Part shown: positions 13,455 to 26,800 of the stretch, one piece after another
How the letters are laid out: each line of letters opens with the position of its first letter
Position numbering within the stretch: the stretch's first letter is position 1
NCBI RefSeq assembly: GCF_037975245.1
Contig: NC_092562.1
Location: forward strand, 21,655,054-21,719,053
Reading direction: 5' to 3'
Origin: Apostichopus japonicus
Lineage: Eukaryota; Echinodermata; Holothuroidea; Aspidochirotida; Stichopodidae
DNA length: 64,000 bases
The notes under the pieces: model-generated
The model's database searches: none
The model's input: the letters and a program-made list of their open reading frames with translations, nothing else
Told to the model about the DNA's origin: nothing
Translations under genes and position numbers: made by a program

Positions 13455-13590
13455 TACACCACGGTAAAATCCATTCCTAAAAGGTACCTTTTCACCAGAG
13501 GTTTTGAGCCTTTCTGCCGGAAAGGATCGAAAGCTATGGTGGAAAGGTATGGCGGTATGTACCTATGGAGGAATGGCTCTTGATCCCAGT
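13455..13590. repeat. Imperfect inverted repeat (fold-back, MITE-like)
   Basis: Two arms of about 60 bp meet around 13518 at TTTCTGCCGGAAAGG. The left arm carries GGTACCTTTT and GGTTTTGAGCC; the right arm carries the reversed counterparts GGTATGTACC and GGAAAGGATCG. Because of the symmetry both strands encode nearly the same peptide (FEPFCRKGSK on plus, FDPFRQKGSK on minus), so neither frame is evidence of a gene. Confidence 0.65.
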
Positions 13591-13991
13591 ATGGATCATT
13601 GCATGGTAAAAAGATCCCCAGAACACTATGCATGCCTCAAATCCGTGCTGTACTGTAATGTTAATGCTCAGTCTATAACTACTAGGCCTAACTAGGCTTA
13701 GTTCTAACATGCTACTACAAAACACAAAACACTTAGTTACGGCTATGAAAGGCTCAAGCAATATTCTATCTGACACTACACCAGGCAGTAAAGTAGTATC
13801 CAGCAATAGCCCTTACGTTAGGACTAAAATTACCACTAGTAATAATAATGACATGAGTGGTCACTTGCCCTCACAATATCAGTTACTAAGCTAACGTGCC
13901 TAACATATTACAAGGCTACCAAAGTATCGCCGGCTCAATCAATATGAATAACAATAATATTACCAACGTTTAACCTAACATGTTACTTTAC

Positions 13992-14043
13992 CGGAACGTT
14001 GGGCCAGAACTGTCCTCTTCGAATGCTCGGATCCTCCTTCCAT
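13992..14043 (-). CDS. Candidate first exon, unknown product
   Basis: ATG at 14043, then 17 codons (starts MEGGSEHSKRTVLAQ), then one base and a donor (TTCCG, then GTAAAGT). It leaves in phase 1, which does not fit the SAM-like exon downstream unless another exon intervenes. It is a plausible first exon of a leftward gene, but short enough to be chance. Confidence 0.25.
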
Positions 14044-14735
14044 GATCTACATTTTGAAATTCAAAAATTCACTCTAGGACAACGGAAGAAAATTACATTT
14101 ACATCCCAACCAAAATGCCACCGATACTTTCTAAATTTGATAATGCGACTCTTCTGTAACGACTTGACTCACTATCACTGAGTCGTGCGATTCACAACAT
14201 GCCAACGTACTAGATAACATATGTGCACTGTACACTGAGCTGCTTCGGTTCGGGAATTTTAGTTAGCAGTCAGTGTCACTTCACGGTATGTTATAGTATC
14301 TTGTTACGGCAAGTACCTTCTACTACTGGAAGCTTTCAAAATAACTTGCATTGATATTATTACGAAGGTACCAGAATGAGATACCAAATAATTATTTGGC
14401 CCGCTTAACATATTTTTTTATAGAAAAACTGTCAAGGTTTGAGAAAAAGAACAGGTTCAATCTCACATAAAACGTTGGAATTATTGCAGTTGTTAGCCTT
14501 GGTAGTGACAGTACTGTTAAGTGCACCCTCAAATACATACCTACTACTCTCCGTTATCTTTTGGCTTAAAAAAAGTGTCAAAAGTACATCTTGGGATAGG
14601 CATAAGATTGATTGTCATCTTTGTACCCATGAAATCAAAACAGAAAACGTCAATTTTTTCCACAATTTTTATGTGAATGTCAAAAAATTACAAACATGTT
14701 TAATAGTTTTTGCAGTCTTCCCTAAATCTAATGCA

Positions 14736-14807
14736 GGGGTTGTAGCTCAGTGGGAGAGCGCGCGCTTCGCATGCGTGAGGCCCCGGGTTCAATCCCCGGC
14801 AACTCCA
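14736..14807 (+). tRNA. tRNA-Ala (anticodon CGC)
   Basis: 72-base cloverleaf. The acceptor stem GGGGTTG pairs with CAACTCC (one G-U pair). The D arm is GCTC/GAGC with loop AGTGGGA, the anticodon stem is CGCGC/GCGTG around loop TTCGCAT (anticodon CGC), and the T arm is CCGGG/CCCGG with loop TTCAATC; the discriminator base is A. The internal pol III promoter is intact: A box TAGCTCAGTGG, B box GGTTCAATCCC. No intron and no encoded CCA, as expected for a nuclear eukaryotic tRNA. It stands alone with no flanking SINE body. Confidence 0.93.
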
Positions 14808-14814
14808 AAGTGTC

Positions 14815-14818
14815 TTTT
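14815..14818 (+). terminator. Pol III T-run after tRNA-Ala
   Basis: TTTT begins 8 bases after the tRNA 3' end, the minimal pol III stop signal. Confidence 0.55.
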
Positions 14819-17581
14819 ACAACATTCAGATGTATCAGATTTAATTGTCTCTTTTCAATCCATGTATAATCCATTGTTTTATCCCTACCACTTTTCCTTT
14901 CACGTATTCTCAACCAATTGCCACATGCATTCATCTTAGTGTGTAGGAATATTGCACTGAGGCTGTAACACTAGCGTGAGAAAACTATAGGGAAATAATT
15001 GCTGCTTAGGGGTTATATTTCCTTTCTTGTTAAAGCATAGTTAAAACACTTCAGAAAGAGAAAACAAAATGTCCAATTATATAGTAAACTACAACTATTT
15101 CAGCAGTTTCCCCCATGTATTCTTGTTCACAATGAAACAACATTAAACAAAGAGATAACAATTGTTTTTGTCATTTAATGACATATGATGTAAATCATTG
15201 CTTCCTGAATTCATCAGTAGATTTATCTACTTGCCAGTTTCCAATGGTCCAAGTTTATATTAAGAACAGTGTTCCAAACTTAAGCAACTTCAGATCCCAA
15301 AGTTGAACTTTTCAAACATACTTATAGACATAGCTTCTTTTGAAAGTTGCATTTTTCCCCATGGGGTTGAAGCAATTATTCACTAATAATAATGCAATTA
15401 GGGATGTGTGGCAAGTATTTAAATTACATCCCATTATAATAGTCTGATCTCTTTTACTGGATATATGAGTTTTGCAGATCGCCCAATCTTCAGTCAAACT
15501 AGAATTGTTCCTCCAATCAGACACAATCATTCTTGAAGTAACGGTCACGTATTATTTCATGTGATTGATTGCTACTTTATTTTTCTTCTAAGTGACCTGA
15601 TTATTACCATTTTAAATATTGAGAGAGGTGCAATCAATCGATCGATCAATCAATGAACGTTGGAAATCTACTTTTCTCATTATTTCTCTTCAGTATTTTT
15701 AAGTTATACTGTAGGATTCCTAGACTACCATATAAATCCCCTGAAGGCTTAGATTTAGGTCTAATATATTTCAGAGAGTTACCAGGATTACACCTGTTAT
15801 TTCAAATGGGAAAGGACAGAACCGTTCTGAGATATCCGTTGTTAAAGCAGCTTTCTGCATTGGGTCAACTGCAGAAATTACCTAGTGTACTGATAAAAAG
15901 CTTGCAACTGATCAAATTAGAAATTTTCAAAATGTTCCAATTTATACTTCACTAAATGAAACTAAACTACGCAAGCTACTGAAACTACATTGATGTGGGA
16001 ATTCAGGAATGAATTACATTGAAAACTGAGTAAAATCAACTTAAAACGCTAATATTAATGAAAGTCATCATGATATCTTCATATAAAAAAATTCAAAACA
16101 TATCATTGTAAGATGAAAACTTGTTTGCATATTTCACGTTGTTTTAATGTGTAGAAAAAAGATATACACAAAGGAAAACATAAAAGTTATTATAAGTAGT
16201 TGTCTAACAAAATCACAAGTTATTAATTATGTTGAGATTAAAAATTATGAGGACTAATCAAATATGTGAGTTGTTGTGTCCAAAATGTAGAGATACATCA
16301 GCAACTGAAGGACAGGGAGGTTAGATTACAGTCACATTAAGCTATCACGTCTAATACTGCAACAAGTTATACAAAAAGTTCAAACTGATTATTGCAACTT
16401 CCAACCAGAAATATAAAAAATTAACAATGATTAAAATGTGTTTTAATTACAATTCAAATGGGAACTTCAAAATATCTAATCTAAAATAGAACCAAGTTTG
16501 AAAGCATGCTGTGGATAATTTACAAACAGCAAGAAAATATTTTTTTATTTGCTGATATATCCATCATAGATTTTGACAAAATTATCACAACATGAAAGCT
16601 ATTATAGCTAGAAGTTTGGAAATTATTTGCTATCAATGCATCCATCACTATCAGAAGTATAACAACACTCCAAGTTGCTACTCCCATTCCAAATGACCAA
16701 CAGATCACACGATGTTTGCAGAATCTGCACAGCCAGAGAGCCAGGTCGGGCCTTGAGAGAATATGTCACCTGGCCACCTTTTACAAGTCTTCATTTACCT
16801 TAAGTATATAATGAAAATAAAACTATATTAATTCTTGATCCCATCATTGCCCAGGCCATGTGGATGTAGCCACGCCCCCCTCCCCCTCCCATCCCTGCAC
16901 TCATCAAGCCTGCACACAAGACTTGTGACTGGGGTTACACTTCAAATTTTTAAAGCAAACGTAAGATTCAAAATCATTAAGTTTTGATAAGAGAAGTTTA
17001 CATTAAATTAAGTGAATATTTTAGAGTCATAATTAGAGTCAAATCAAGCATGATGACACATATTTTGAAAATGATCATGTTCACATTCAACCCAATCTTA
17101 CCATATCACAAATTTTCTGTTTCTGATTTTACATTGTTCTCCATATGTGTTTTGCAAAAGACTTGTTGCAAATTTAGGTTATTTTCCTTCTGTACTATTT
17201 AACCAGGTTACCTGTATTTTTGGCTACAGCACACAATTCTTTCTTTCAGTTTAAACTAATTTGATGCTGAACCATCAGAGCAAGCTATTTCACAGTATTT
17301 TCTCTCGGAATTAGAGTAATTTAATGGCGACAATACTATGTCACTTCCCATGAACTCAGAGGACTGGGGGAGGTTAGCAATAACTTTCAGAAAAGTGATT
17401 ATCATGCATTCTCTGATTAAGTTTCCCTCTCTTTCTGCAATAATAACAGCATTCTGATAACACTGATGTACGAAAAATGATACAAAACAATAATATAATA
17501 TATTTCTCTTAGAGAGAAGGATGGGTGGGCCGGGCATAAAACAACAAAGTAAAAATTTGTGTCAGTAATTTTCACATCCTG
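14819..17581. other. Intergenic between tRNA-Ala and NAGLU 3' end
   Basis: AT-rich. Contains one copy of a dispersed repeat (about 16737-16890) and nothing else I can support. Confidence 0.45.
16737..16890 (+). repeat. Dispersed repeat family A, copy 1
   Basis: Shares an ordered skeleton with copies near 23640-23790, 48945-49140 and 52470-52650: an AGGTCGGGCC-like start, ATGTCACC, CCTTAAGTAT, ATGAAAAT then AATAAA, followed by a C-rich stretch. Boundaries are approximate. Confidence 0.5.
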
Positions 17582-17587
17582 TTTATT
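17582..17587 (-). promoter_or_regulatory. Putative NAGLU polyadenylation signal
   Basis: TTTATT on the plus strand, i.e. AATAAA on the gene strand, about 90 bases after the NAGLU stop codon. Spacing and sequence suit a 3' end; usage is untested. Confidence 0.5.
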
Positions 17588-17677
17588 CCTGAGTGATAGC
17601 AAAATATATTTCTAAGTCGTGAATAAACTGCGATCTTTCAAAAATAATTCAAATATCAAAATTGTTTTAATATTGGT

Positions 17678-17859
17678 TTATATCAATAATGATTCTCCTT
17701 GTCCATCCTCCTTGTCTGTTCCGATGTTCTGGTATGAATAAGCAGAGAACAGACGACCGGGACTCTTGACAGAATTGACCAAAGTCGGTTTTCTATTTGT
17801 CCACTCGATGAATGACTTGTACTTCATATACAAAGAGGATGATATCGAAACCGAGTCTC
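17678..17859 (-). CDS. NAGLU: NAGLU exon 19 and stop
   Basis: Residues 722-781 and [23 protein letters not shown] aligns with the human C-terminal GDTVDLAKKIFLKYYPRW. About 36 further residues follow ([17 protein letters not shown], then an acidic and glycine-rich end) with no human counterpart. Acceptor AATCCAG/GAGACTC. The junction is the template-like end of the 81-bp minisatellite in intron 18. Confidence 0.93.
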
Positions 17860-20800
17860 CTGGATTGAGATAAACAAAAGAAATATTTGATTTTGAAGGG
17901 ATATTCCACACTGTGATGGTATGACTGTAATATAGATTACAATATTATTAAACTGAGTCTCCTAGGATAGGATGAGTGAAGGGATATTCTACACTGTGAT
18001 GGTACGACCTATATAGATTACAATATTAGTAAACTGAGTCTCCTAGGATGGGATGAGTGAAGGGATATTCTACACTGTGATGGTACGACCTATAGATTAC
18101 AATATTAGTAAGCTGAGTCCCTTAGGGTGGGATGAGTGAAGGGATATTCCACACTGTGATGGTACGACCTATATAGATTACAATATTAGTAAACTGAGTC
18201 TCCTAGGATGGGATGAGTGAAGGGATATTCTACACTGTGATGGTACGACCTATATAGATTACAATATTAGTAAACTGAGTCTCCTAGGATGGGATGAGTG
18301 AAGGGATATTCTACACTGTGATGGTACGACCTATATAGATTACAATATTAGTAAACTGAGTCTCCTAGGATGGGATGAGTGACGGGATATTCCACACTGT
18401 GATGGTACGACCTATATAGATTACAATATTAGTAAACTGAGTCTCCTAGGATGAGATGAGTGACGGGATATTCCACACTGTGATGGTCCGACCTATAGAT
18501 TACAATATTACAATCTGAGTCTCCTACGATGAGATGAACAAATGAAAGGTTTAATGGGATAGTCCACATTATGAACAGTGGATGATGTTATTGATAATTC
18601 ATATGATTGAATGCAAGATAGGAAATGCTAAATGCGACATTTCTACACTATCAAATACGAAAAATGTTATCAACTTCTCAATTGATTTTGATGCAAAAAA
18701 GAAATGCTAAACAGGTCACCATTACACTTTAAACTATGGATAGAAAATGATGGAACTGGCTAGGATTGGATGGGATGGGAAGCAAAAGAAGAAAATTTTG
18801 AAAGGTGCATTCTACAGTATAAACTAGGATGACAATAATGCTTAAGATTGGAAGCAAACGGGAAATATTCACAGCTCTGGTATTATATACTATAAACTAT
18901 TGATATGGATTCTTTTATTTCATAGTAATACCAAAATGACATGCTGTGTTTTAATTATCAGGGGGCTGATACAAACCTTGTGGAACAGTAGGGTACAAGT
19001 CCCTTGCAAATGTCCAGTTTGATTCCACCTGTAGACTCATGTTGTTGAAAGTTGTCCTGTCAAACTTGGTATGACTGTAAACACAATCCTGAATATAGTT
19101 AGCGAAAAGCCGCCATCTTGAGTAATAGTAACTGTAATTTTAAAGGAGCAACAAAAAAACAAACACAGTAAAAAATAATCATAATAATTGGGTAGGTCAA
19201 GTATAAACATAGCTATTAAATTTTAAGCTGACCAGACATTTTTTGCTTCAGCATTAGTTGTTGTAATACAATATCTGAAAGTAATAATCATAAAATTTAA
19301 AACATTTTGATGGTTAAAACAGATCTTGGTAGCTCTAGATATTTCTTGGATACTTTCAATTTTTCAATCAACCAATATTCTCTTGATTTCATATATACAA
19401 TGGAGAGCACACATAGATGTCTTCCAATGCCATGTGTTGTCGAGAAAGTTTGTTATACTGTTTTAACAATGTTATTTTGAGGCTAAAAGTCTTACGATTT
19501 CTCCACTGATTCTAGACTGAGAGCAGCAGATATCAATTACTACTGCGATAGTTAAACAGATTAAAATCTGTTAGGAGATGTCATTAAATGCTGTTATCAC
19601 CATCCATCCTCTCTGACCTGCAACACCCTTTTCAACATAACCTACCCTACACATATCCCAAAATCTGTATCGATACCTCATCGTTACATTCTACCAATCC
19701 CTACCTCCCCCTATACCCAACTGTCCCCTCTCCATAACCCCCACTCTCTCAATTAACCTACCCTCCAACGACACCTTCCATGCTTTTCAAAACTGCACCA
19801 TACTAATCATAACATTTTACGTTACACGACTGTTGAGTACTTTCATATCTTAACAGGATTTGTAACAATATCACTTTTATGTTTACAACATTATCATTGC
19901 TTCGGTTGGTACCTTTTAAGGGGTTCAAAAAGGAAGATAATAAAACCTTCCAAATTAAATCAAACAGCTAATACATATTTAAGCAAGGACACCAATCATT
20001 CAAATGTGCATGTTTTTTTCATTTCCCTACTTTCCAAAGAAAATTCAATGTTCTAGTATATTTACTTACCTTCCCAGCAGACCACCCCATTCCTTATTGC
20101 CGTAATCCAATATCTGACAAGAAGAAGAGATATACTGTCAGTCTTTTTACCAGTCTTTCTTAAGCCCTCCATGATCCTCCCCCCCTCCTCCCTCCCCCCA
20201 CAGAAAACCACTATTGAGATATCTACTGCCTTCCTATTCATCTTGTACAATTGACCTTCCACCCATATAAAGAAGACAAATCATAAACTCAATCACATTT
20301 GCTGGTACTATTAAAATCTTAATAACATAATATTTTTTAAATAATTTTGATAGTACTTCAACTTTATCCTGCACTAAAATTCTACTATGACGTACATAGC
20401 TCCTTAGCTTAGTGAGTCACGTTTTATTTCAAGCAATGAACCAAAGGTCAACCTTTTTGGGCATATCCCATTTTCATATCTGGTGAATATTTATGTAAGA
20501 AAAAGGTACGAGTGACGCAATGTTGAGCTACAAAGCAAATTCATTAATTACTTCCTCCTTCACCATTGTTTTTGGAATATTCTACAAGCTTGATTAATTG
20601 CAACTTAATGTTGAGTACAAAGTCCGAGGGGTTTGGCAAAATTGCCGGTGAAACTCTAAAAAAAAAGAGCTTCTTTTTCTGGTTAGAGTTTGATGTCATT
20701 CACACATTACCACTTCACTGCACTCCCAGAGTTGACAACCCTCTGACGTTACAAAAAAAAACACTGGTATATTTCTTATTTAATTGTGTGGTTAGACATA

Positions 20801-23800
20801 ACTTTTGCCATATAACATGTAACATTTTACTCACGTTGCCAGAGGGACCCCACAAAGTGATCTGGTTTCTTGCATTGTACTCGTAAAGTTTCTTCTCCTA
20901 TCAGACACAAAAATAATGACGATGTTTTAATTTTCCAATGAATGAATTAACAATACAGATACACTTACATCTAGTAACTGATGTTACGTAGAAGAACATC
21001 CAGAAACAATTCAAGGTAAACACAGCTATAGGCAAACCAGCATGGGTTTTCTCTTGCTGGAGTGGGCTTATGTGGACAAGGGCTCTGGGAATGGGCTCTA
21101 CTTGGGCACTCCCTGTGCAACACCTCTTAATTGCTCAATAAGGTTTCATGTAAAGCAGGAGGGGCTCTAGGTGATTTCCCCAGGTGGAGAGTAGTGCCAA
21201 GTCTGGGGCAGCCCTCAAGTCTGGGGCAACCCTCCCCCACCCCCCCGGGCTGAAGTCAAGCTATCCCCACCCCTATCTCCTGTTCCCTTGTTTTGTTTCT
21301 TCTATCTGCTTCCACCTGTTGTTTGGAACTGTCCAAATTGTTTTTGCTCACCCTATTAAATTTGATCCATTTACATATCATTATTAGTTTATCTGACAAT
21401 TTTTTCCAAACGAGAGAGAAATCATAACATTTTAACTCATAACAAACAACCAATTAGTTTTTTTACTTACATCATCATTCTTTCCTGCCCTCTTTGCTGC
21501 CTCCAGCCAATTACCCAGAAGCCATTTGGAATGAGATGAAGTAATATTGTCCATATCTTGTATAACTTCAAGAAGGCGTTCTCCATACACTCTACAGGAG
21601 AAATAAAACCAGAAAATGAAAACGTTCATAGTGTGGAAAGCCATACATGTAAATATTCATGAACTTGTGCACACCAAAATGAAGAGGAATTATCTATTGA
21701 ATAATGCTGCAACATGTAAAGGAGGTACCACGAATCAGTTATCATGTCTATTTAGTGACATAGTATACCAGAGAGCTGGTTGGCTTTGTGATTTCTTGCC
21801 ATTCAATGTGCTCAAAATTCAAAATAAATATCCGACTGATGTAGAGCTAAGTGAGTTCAATTTGTCCAAGAATTATAAAGTGAGAACCAGAAAAGATCAG
21901 AGATTTCCAGCTCTTATTTATAGCACTCCCTTGTTGGCATCAACCATTTCATTCACTGGTAATGATTTTACAGTATAGAATTTTTACTCCAAAATGTTTC
22001 AATATCCAGAGAGAACAGTCTTCCTATGTGAAATATAGACTCATAGATGTATGAATAAAAGGACAATTTCTTTTAAGAATTTTTAGCTGGCATATCAGCT
22101 CTGCTACCAACCATCCCTTTAATAACTGTTATTTATAAATGAGAGTTACATAACATTGTTTATACACTGTGAAATATTTTCACAACCTACTACCAAAAGC
22201 AAATGTCATCTAGTATAAATCACAGAGAAAATGGCCAATTTTGTGACCATTTGAGATAACCTATTTACCCCTTGAGCCAATTTTTGTACAATTTGAGATA
22301 ACCTGTTGACCCCTTGAAGCTGATCAGAGGGTGAAAACTGGTAAGAGCAGTTTGAGTGCAAGTTTAAAGCAAGACTATCAACTCTTTGAAGCAGATTTCA
22401 TTTCCTGGATGACTGTATGTGTTGTTAAAGTCCTATTGAGCCCCTTCACAAGACTAAACTGACCTGATTCACCAAAAGAAAATCATAGTATTGGAGAAAT
22501 CACAGATTAATTGAAGCTTTAAGTTTGGTGTTTATTTTTTTTTAATTTCATGTTTAAAAGGTTTTCAGACTTTGACACCTGTTGACCTCATCTGACAATG
22601 TGTGTTTGTTGAGATATCTTGTTTACAAGCTGATTTGGATCATTTCCCATCAGACATACAGTTGCAGAGATATGCACATTTTAAGATATTTAACATTAAG
22701 CCACGCCCACTCATTAATATTCACTGCAAATACTAATTGCAAAACCACATCCTCATAACATTTTGTTGGGCAAAATATATGAAGTTACTTGCATCTTCAA
22801 AGAGGAAAAAATTATTTCTTGTACAAAAATTTTGCATTTTGATGAAATTCTAAACACAGAGAACTTTGACAGCTAGGCAAACATTCCAAATGTATTGAAA
22901 TTTCAAGAATAAATCAACGAGAAGATAATAATAGAAAGTAAAGCTCTTGAAGAACATTTGCCGTGATGACATCACAGGCGACCTACTGTTCACCAATTCA
23001 GGTGAAGAATCGAGAGGGATTTCAGCCAGTCAAAATAGATTCCGTTCCTAGATATCAAGACGGGGTTGTCAACCAATAGTTTGGTATATTTTTCTTTGGC
23101 CATATATGTGTCAAATTGTCCGCAGCCGGATATCCCTTTCAGTAATAACATGGCTTACGGCATGATCCTGCTTGCAATATGGCTAATTTGATATCCACAG
23201 TTACACCTATTCAGAATAGTAACATTTCATAAATACTCAAGTTTAGCCCCTCATGTACTTACTTAACCTCGTCAAGGTTCCAATTGTCATAGGCTGCAGT
23301 TAAATTCTGATAACATTCTAAAGAGATATCGTGTAACACCTGCCTCGTTACATCCACCAAGTCATATCTGTTTTAAAAAAAAATTAAATGGTCAAATACT
23401 GCTTTAAACTTGATCTGTGACAAAATATACTTTAGAAATCATCACCTTTTTGTTACTTATGATATCTCTTTTATAATGAGCCATAACATCAGAATAATCT
23501 ACTTTTTCATCTCTCAATTATACTATTAAACAAAAAAAACTGATATTCTGACAATTGTTAATCTTAAAAGGGAATGTATTCCCTGTTAATAAGGAATTCC
23601 AAGACCTGGCGAGTCGAGGACTGGGTAAGGCCATGGGGTGGGGGGAGGGGGACAATTTATGTCACCATGACTACTTTGTGATATAATCATTTGTTAAGTA
23701 TTTTATGGAAATGAGAATAAATTGGTGTCCATTCAATGTTTCCTTGGGCTCCCCAACTGACCCCAGGACCTGTGGCTGCAGATCCTGTGATCTACCTAAC

Positions 23801-26800
23801 AGAAGGTTGCAATGTATTACATATTCGAAATGTGTCTTCAATAGCTTGTGAGTTCTCACATGGTGCATATGGCTAGTGTGTATGCACACACAGATACATA
23901 CATACAAACAAACACTAACATTATTAATCTAATAAACTAAAACAAAGGACATTTTCCTTTGTCTCTGTCAACTTGAAGTTCTTTTTAAGAATGTGACCAA
24001 CTCTATTTCATTGTTTGGAAGAGATTTATTTATCTAACAACATTTCAACCCATCTTATGTTATATTTGAATGATTTTGAAATATTGACCAAAGGTGAACA
24101 GGCAACGTAAGCTGTTCATTGTTGTATGAATATAATGTTAGGGTAAGATTGCAAGTTCAAATATGGTCTCAAAGTTAATGCTGCAGGAATGTAACATGGC
24201 GTCCTTCTGCAAAATGCTCGCTTCTACACGAGCTAAAACGATTAGTTAACAAGAGTGCATTTCCTGACAACCCTGTTGTTGTGGGACGGTCAAATCTTGT
24301 TCTTATATTTTGTCAATTCTGACCTGAAGAGGTCACTTCCGCTGCACTGGTTTTCTGCCCTCAACAATGACTTCCATGCTTTACCGACGCTCCTCCAGTC
24401 ATACCAGACCTTAAGATGGAAGTTAAAACAGGTTTGTTTAAAATGATGTTAAATCGTTCATCATCATAAACACCAACAATAACTTTTTGGTGATAAAAAT
24501 AACAACAGTCGTTACTTCCTACAAGAATTAATTCTCAAAAGTTCAAAAGGCAATCAATTCATCAATTCACTTTAAAAAAAAAATATATATTTAAAACAGG
24601 TAACAATTCCTGTCCTGGACAGTATCTTACTTCTATTTATTTAAAACAAAAAGCAGCATACAGTTGATCAGAAAAAAACTGACAGATCACAGATAGCAAC
24701 CAGACTAAACTGTAGATACTTACGTTTGGAGCAAGTTTAAGGCTGGGTCTCTGTACAGGTATGCCATGGTTATGGTCGCTATGCGTATCCAAGCAGTTGT
24801 AAATGGTGGTGGATAGTAATTGCCAAGCATCGTTAATGTCCTCGTTGCTGACACCATAGCGATTCCTCGAATAATTCCCGACCCTAGCGATGACAAGATG
24901 AAGATGATAATCCAGATAGAAATAGAAATCATAATAATAATTATAATAATAAAAATAGAAATTCCAGAATAGAATAATAAAAATAGAAATTCCAGAAAAA
25001 CCAAATTTTACAATCAGTGATTACTAGTTAACATTGAATAATGACATACCAAACTGTAAGTGGGTTCTCTATCAAAGGGGGAGGAGCTAAAATTACCCTT
25101 TATTGTAAGAAATATCATTAAAGAGTAAATTTTTTTTCACTTTTTGAGTGGTAAATAATATATCACCTGGCTTTGCATAAGGTTGAACAATACCGTTACA
25201 CTACTCTAAACAAAAGTAATTCTTTAATTCCATCAGAGAAGCTGATGACTCATTAAAAAATCGGCTTTGCGATATTGGTACTAACGTAATGATAATGATA
25301 AAAACCCATCCATTTTATCTGATATTGAAGGGCTGCTGCCTGACTTTACAAATTTAAGAAAACCTCATACCTTGCCAAAATAAAGAATACAAACGTTCTT
25401 CTACTTTAAACACCATTCTTGCAATCTCAATTCAAACAGACACAATTGAACCTTACTTTGGTTGCTTAAATAATTACCCTTACATAACATATTAATGGCT
25501 AATGTGGGTTTTTTTTTTATGTTGTTTTAATACTCCATTTAATGAATATCTTTCATAATTTTAAATGGAATGCAAAAGAACAAGTAACAATAACTCAGCA
25601 AATAATTAACGCAATCACAACAAACGTATGAACAAGAACCTTTTCAAGTGTTTAAACAATCTTGCACAATTCATAGATATTTATCTCCATTCAACAAACC
25701 CAAGCATTCTATTTACCTAATTCTTTCTTGCTTAGTTTAAAATTAGATTTTGATTGAGATCCTCAAAATGGAATGCGAGAGTGGAAAAGAAAATACACAT
25801 TTCAACTGTTTTATATAGATATTCAACAGTTTATATAAATATTCAATAGTCTATATAAATATTCAGTAGTCTTTATAAATATTCAGTTCATACCATTCAG
25901 GAACATTCAGATGGTCACCTCTAAATGTAAGGCTATTGAAGAAGTTATAGATGAAATCATTCTGTTCTATTCCTTCTGGAGTGGTTCCCATGCCAACCAT
26001 TGTACTACCTTCAAAGAGCATAGCTTCAAACGGACCCTGTCGACGATGAAAAGAATATTCTACATGACGGATCCATACTGTGGTCAATATTTATCCCCAG
26101 GGTTGATCATAAAATAGAGGTGTTGATGAACCCCATAAGGTCAATCGGGGTTACATTAAGATTTTCGGTTCAGAGCTGACAACCAAAACACAAAAATTAC
26201 AATGACTTTCATCACTTACAAATAAAACTCACAAATCTCCAACCAATCATGAATAGATTTGTTAATGTTCATCAGGCAGATCCATTTATACTGATGATTG
26301 TCTTCAAACTGGAAATTGGGATCTCAAAACCACAGTTCTTGCATTCCAAAAGATGATATTCTGTGAAATGAGCAAACTCTGTTTCACCCTCAGCAAATTT
26401 TTACCTTGTTAACTGCATCCATCCTTCCATACAATCCATGATTTCCACCAAAATTATGCAGCATACACCAGATGAACGGTTGTCCATAAAACGATTTGGT
26501 TGACAGGTAGATAGGGACAGTCTCTGCGGCCAAGTCCAAGACGATCATCCGACCCTTCGAGATACAAGAAGTAAATTACTCTTGAAAAATGATCAGATTC
26601 GACTCAGCCTACACCCTTGGTAGATTTACTTCATCAAGACAATCTTCTACCCTTCAAGATACAAGAAGTAAATTACTCTTGCAAAATGATCAGATTCGAC
26701 TCAGCCTACACCCTTGGTAGATTTACTTCATCAAGACAATCTTCTACCCTTCAAGATACAAGAAGTAAATTACTCTTGAAAAATGATCAGATTCGACTCA

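Noticed and set aside
13248-13806. Overlapping open frames on both strands
   Set aside because: Explained by an inverted repeat that makes both strands read alike; no gene family recognised.
17955-18518. Possible CRISPR-like array of regularly spaced repeats
   Set aside because: The whole 81-bp unit is repeated with no unique spacers, in a eukaryotic intron; the same reasoning applies to the 97-bp and 22-bp arrays.
21616-21978. 120-codon plus-strand open frame in NAGLU intron 14
   Set aside because: No recognisable domain, and it lies inside a verified intron on the opposite strand; possibly an old transposon fragment, but nothing supports that.
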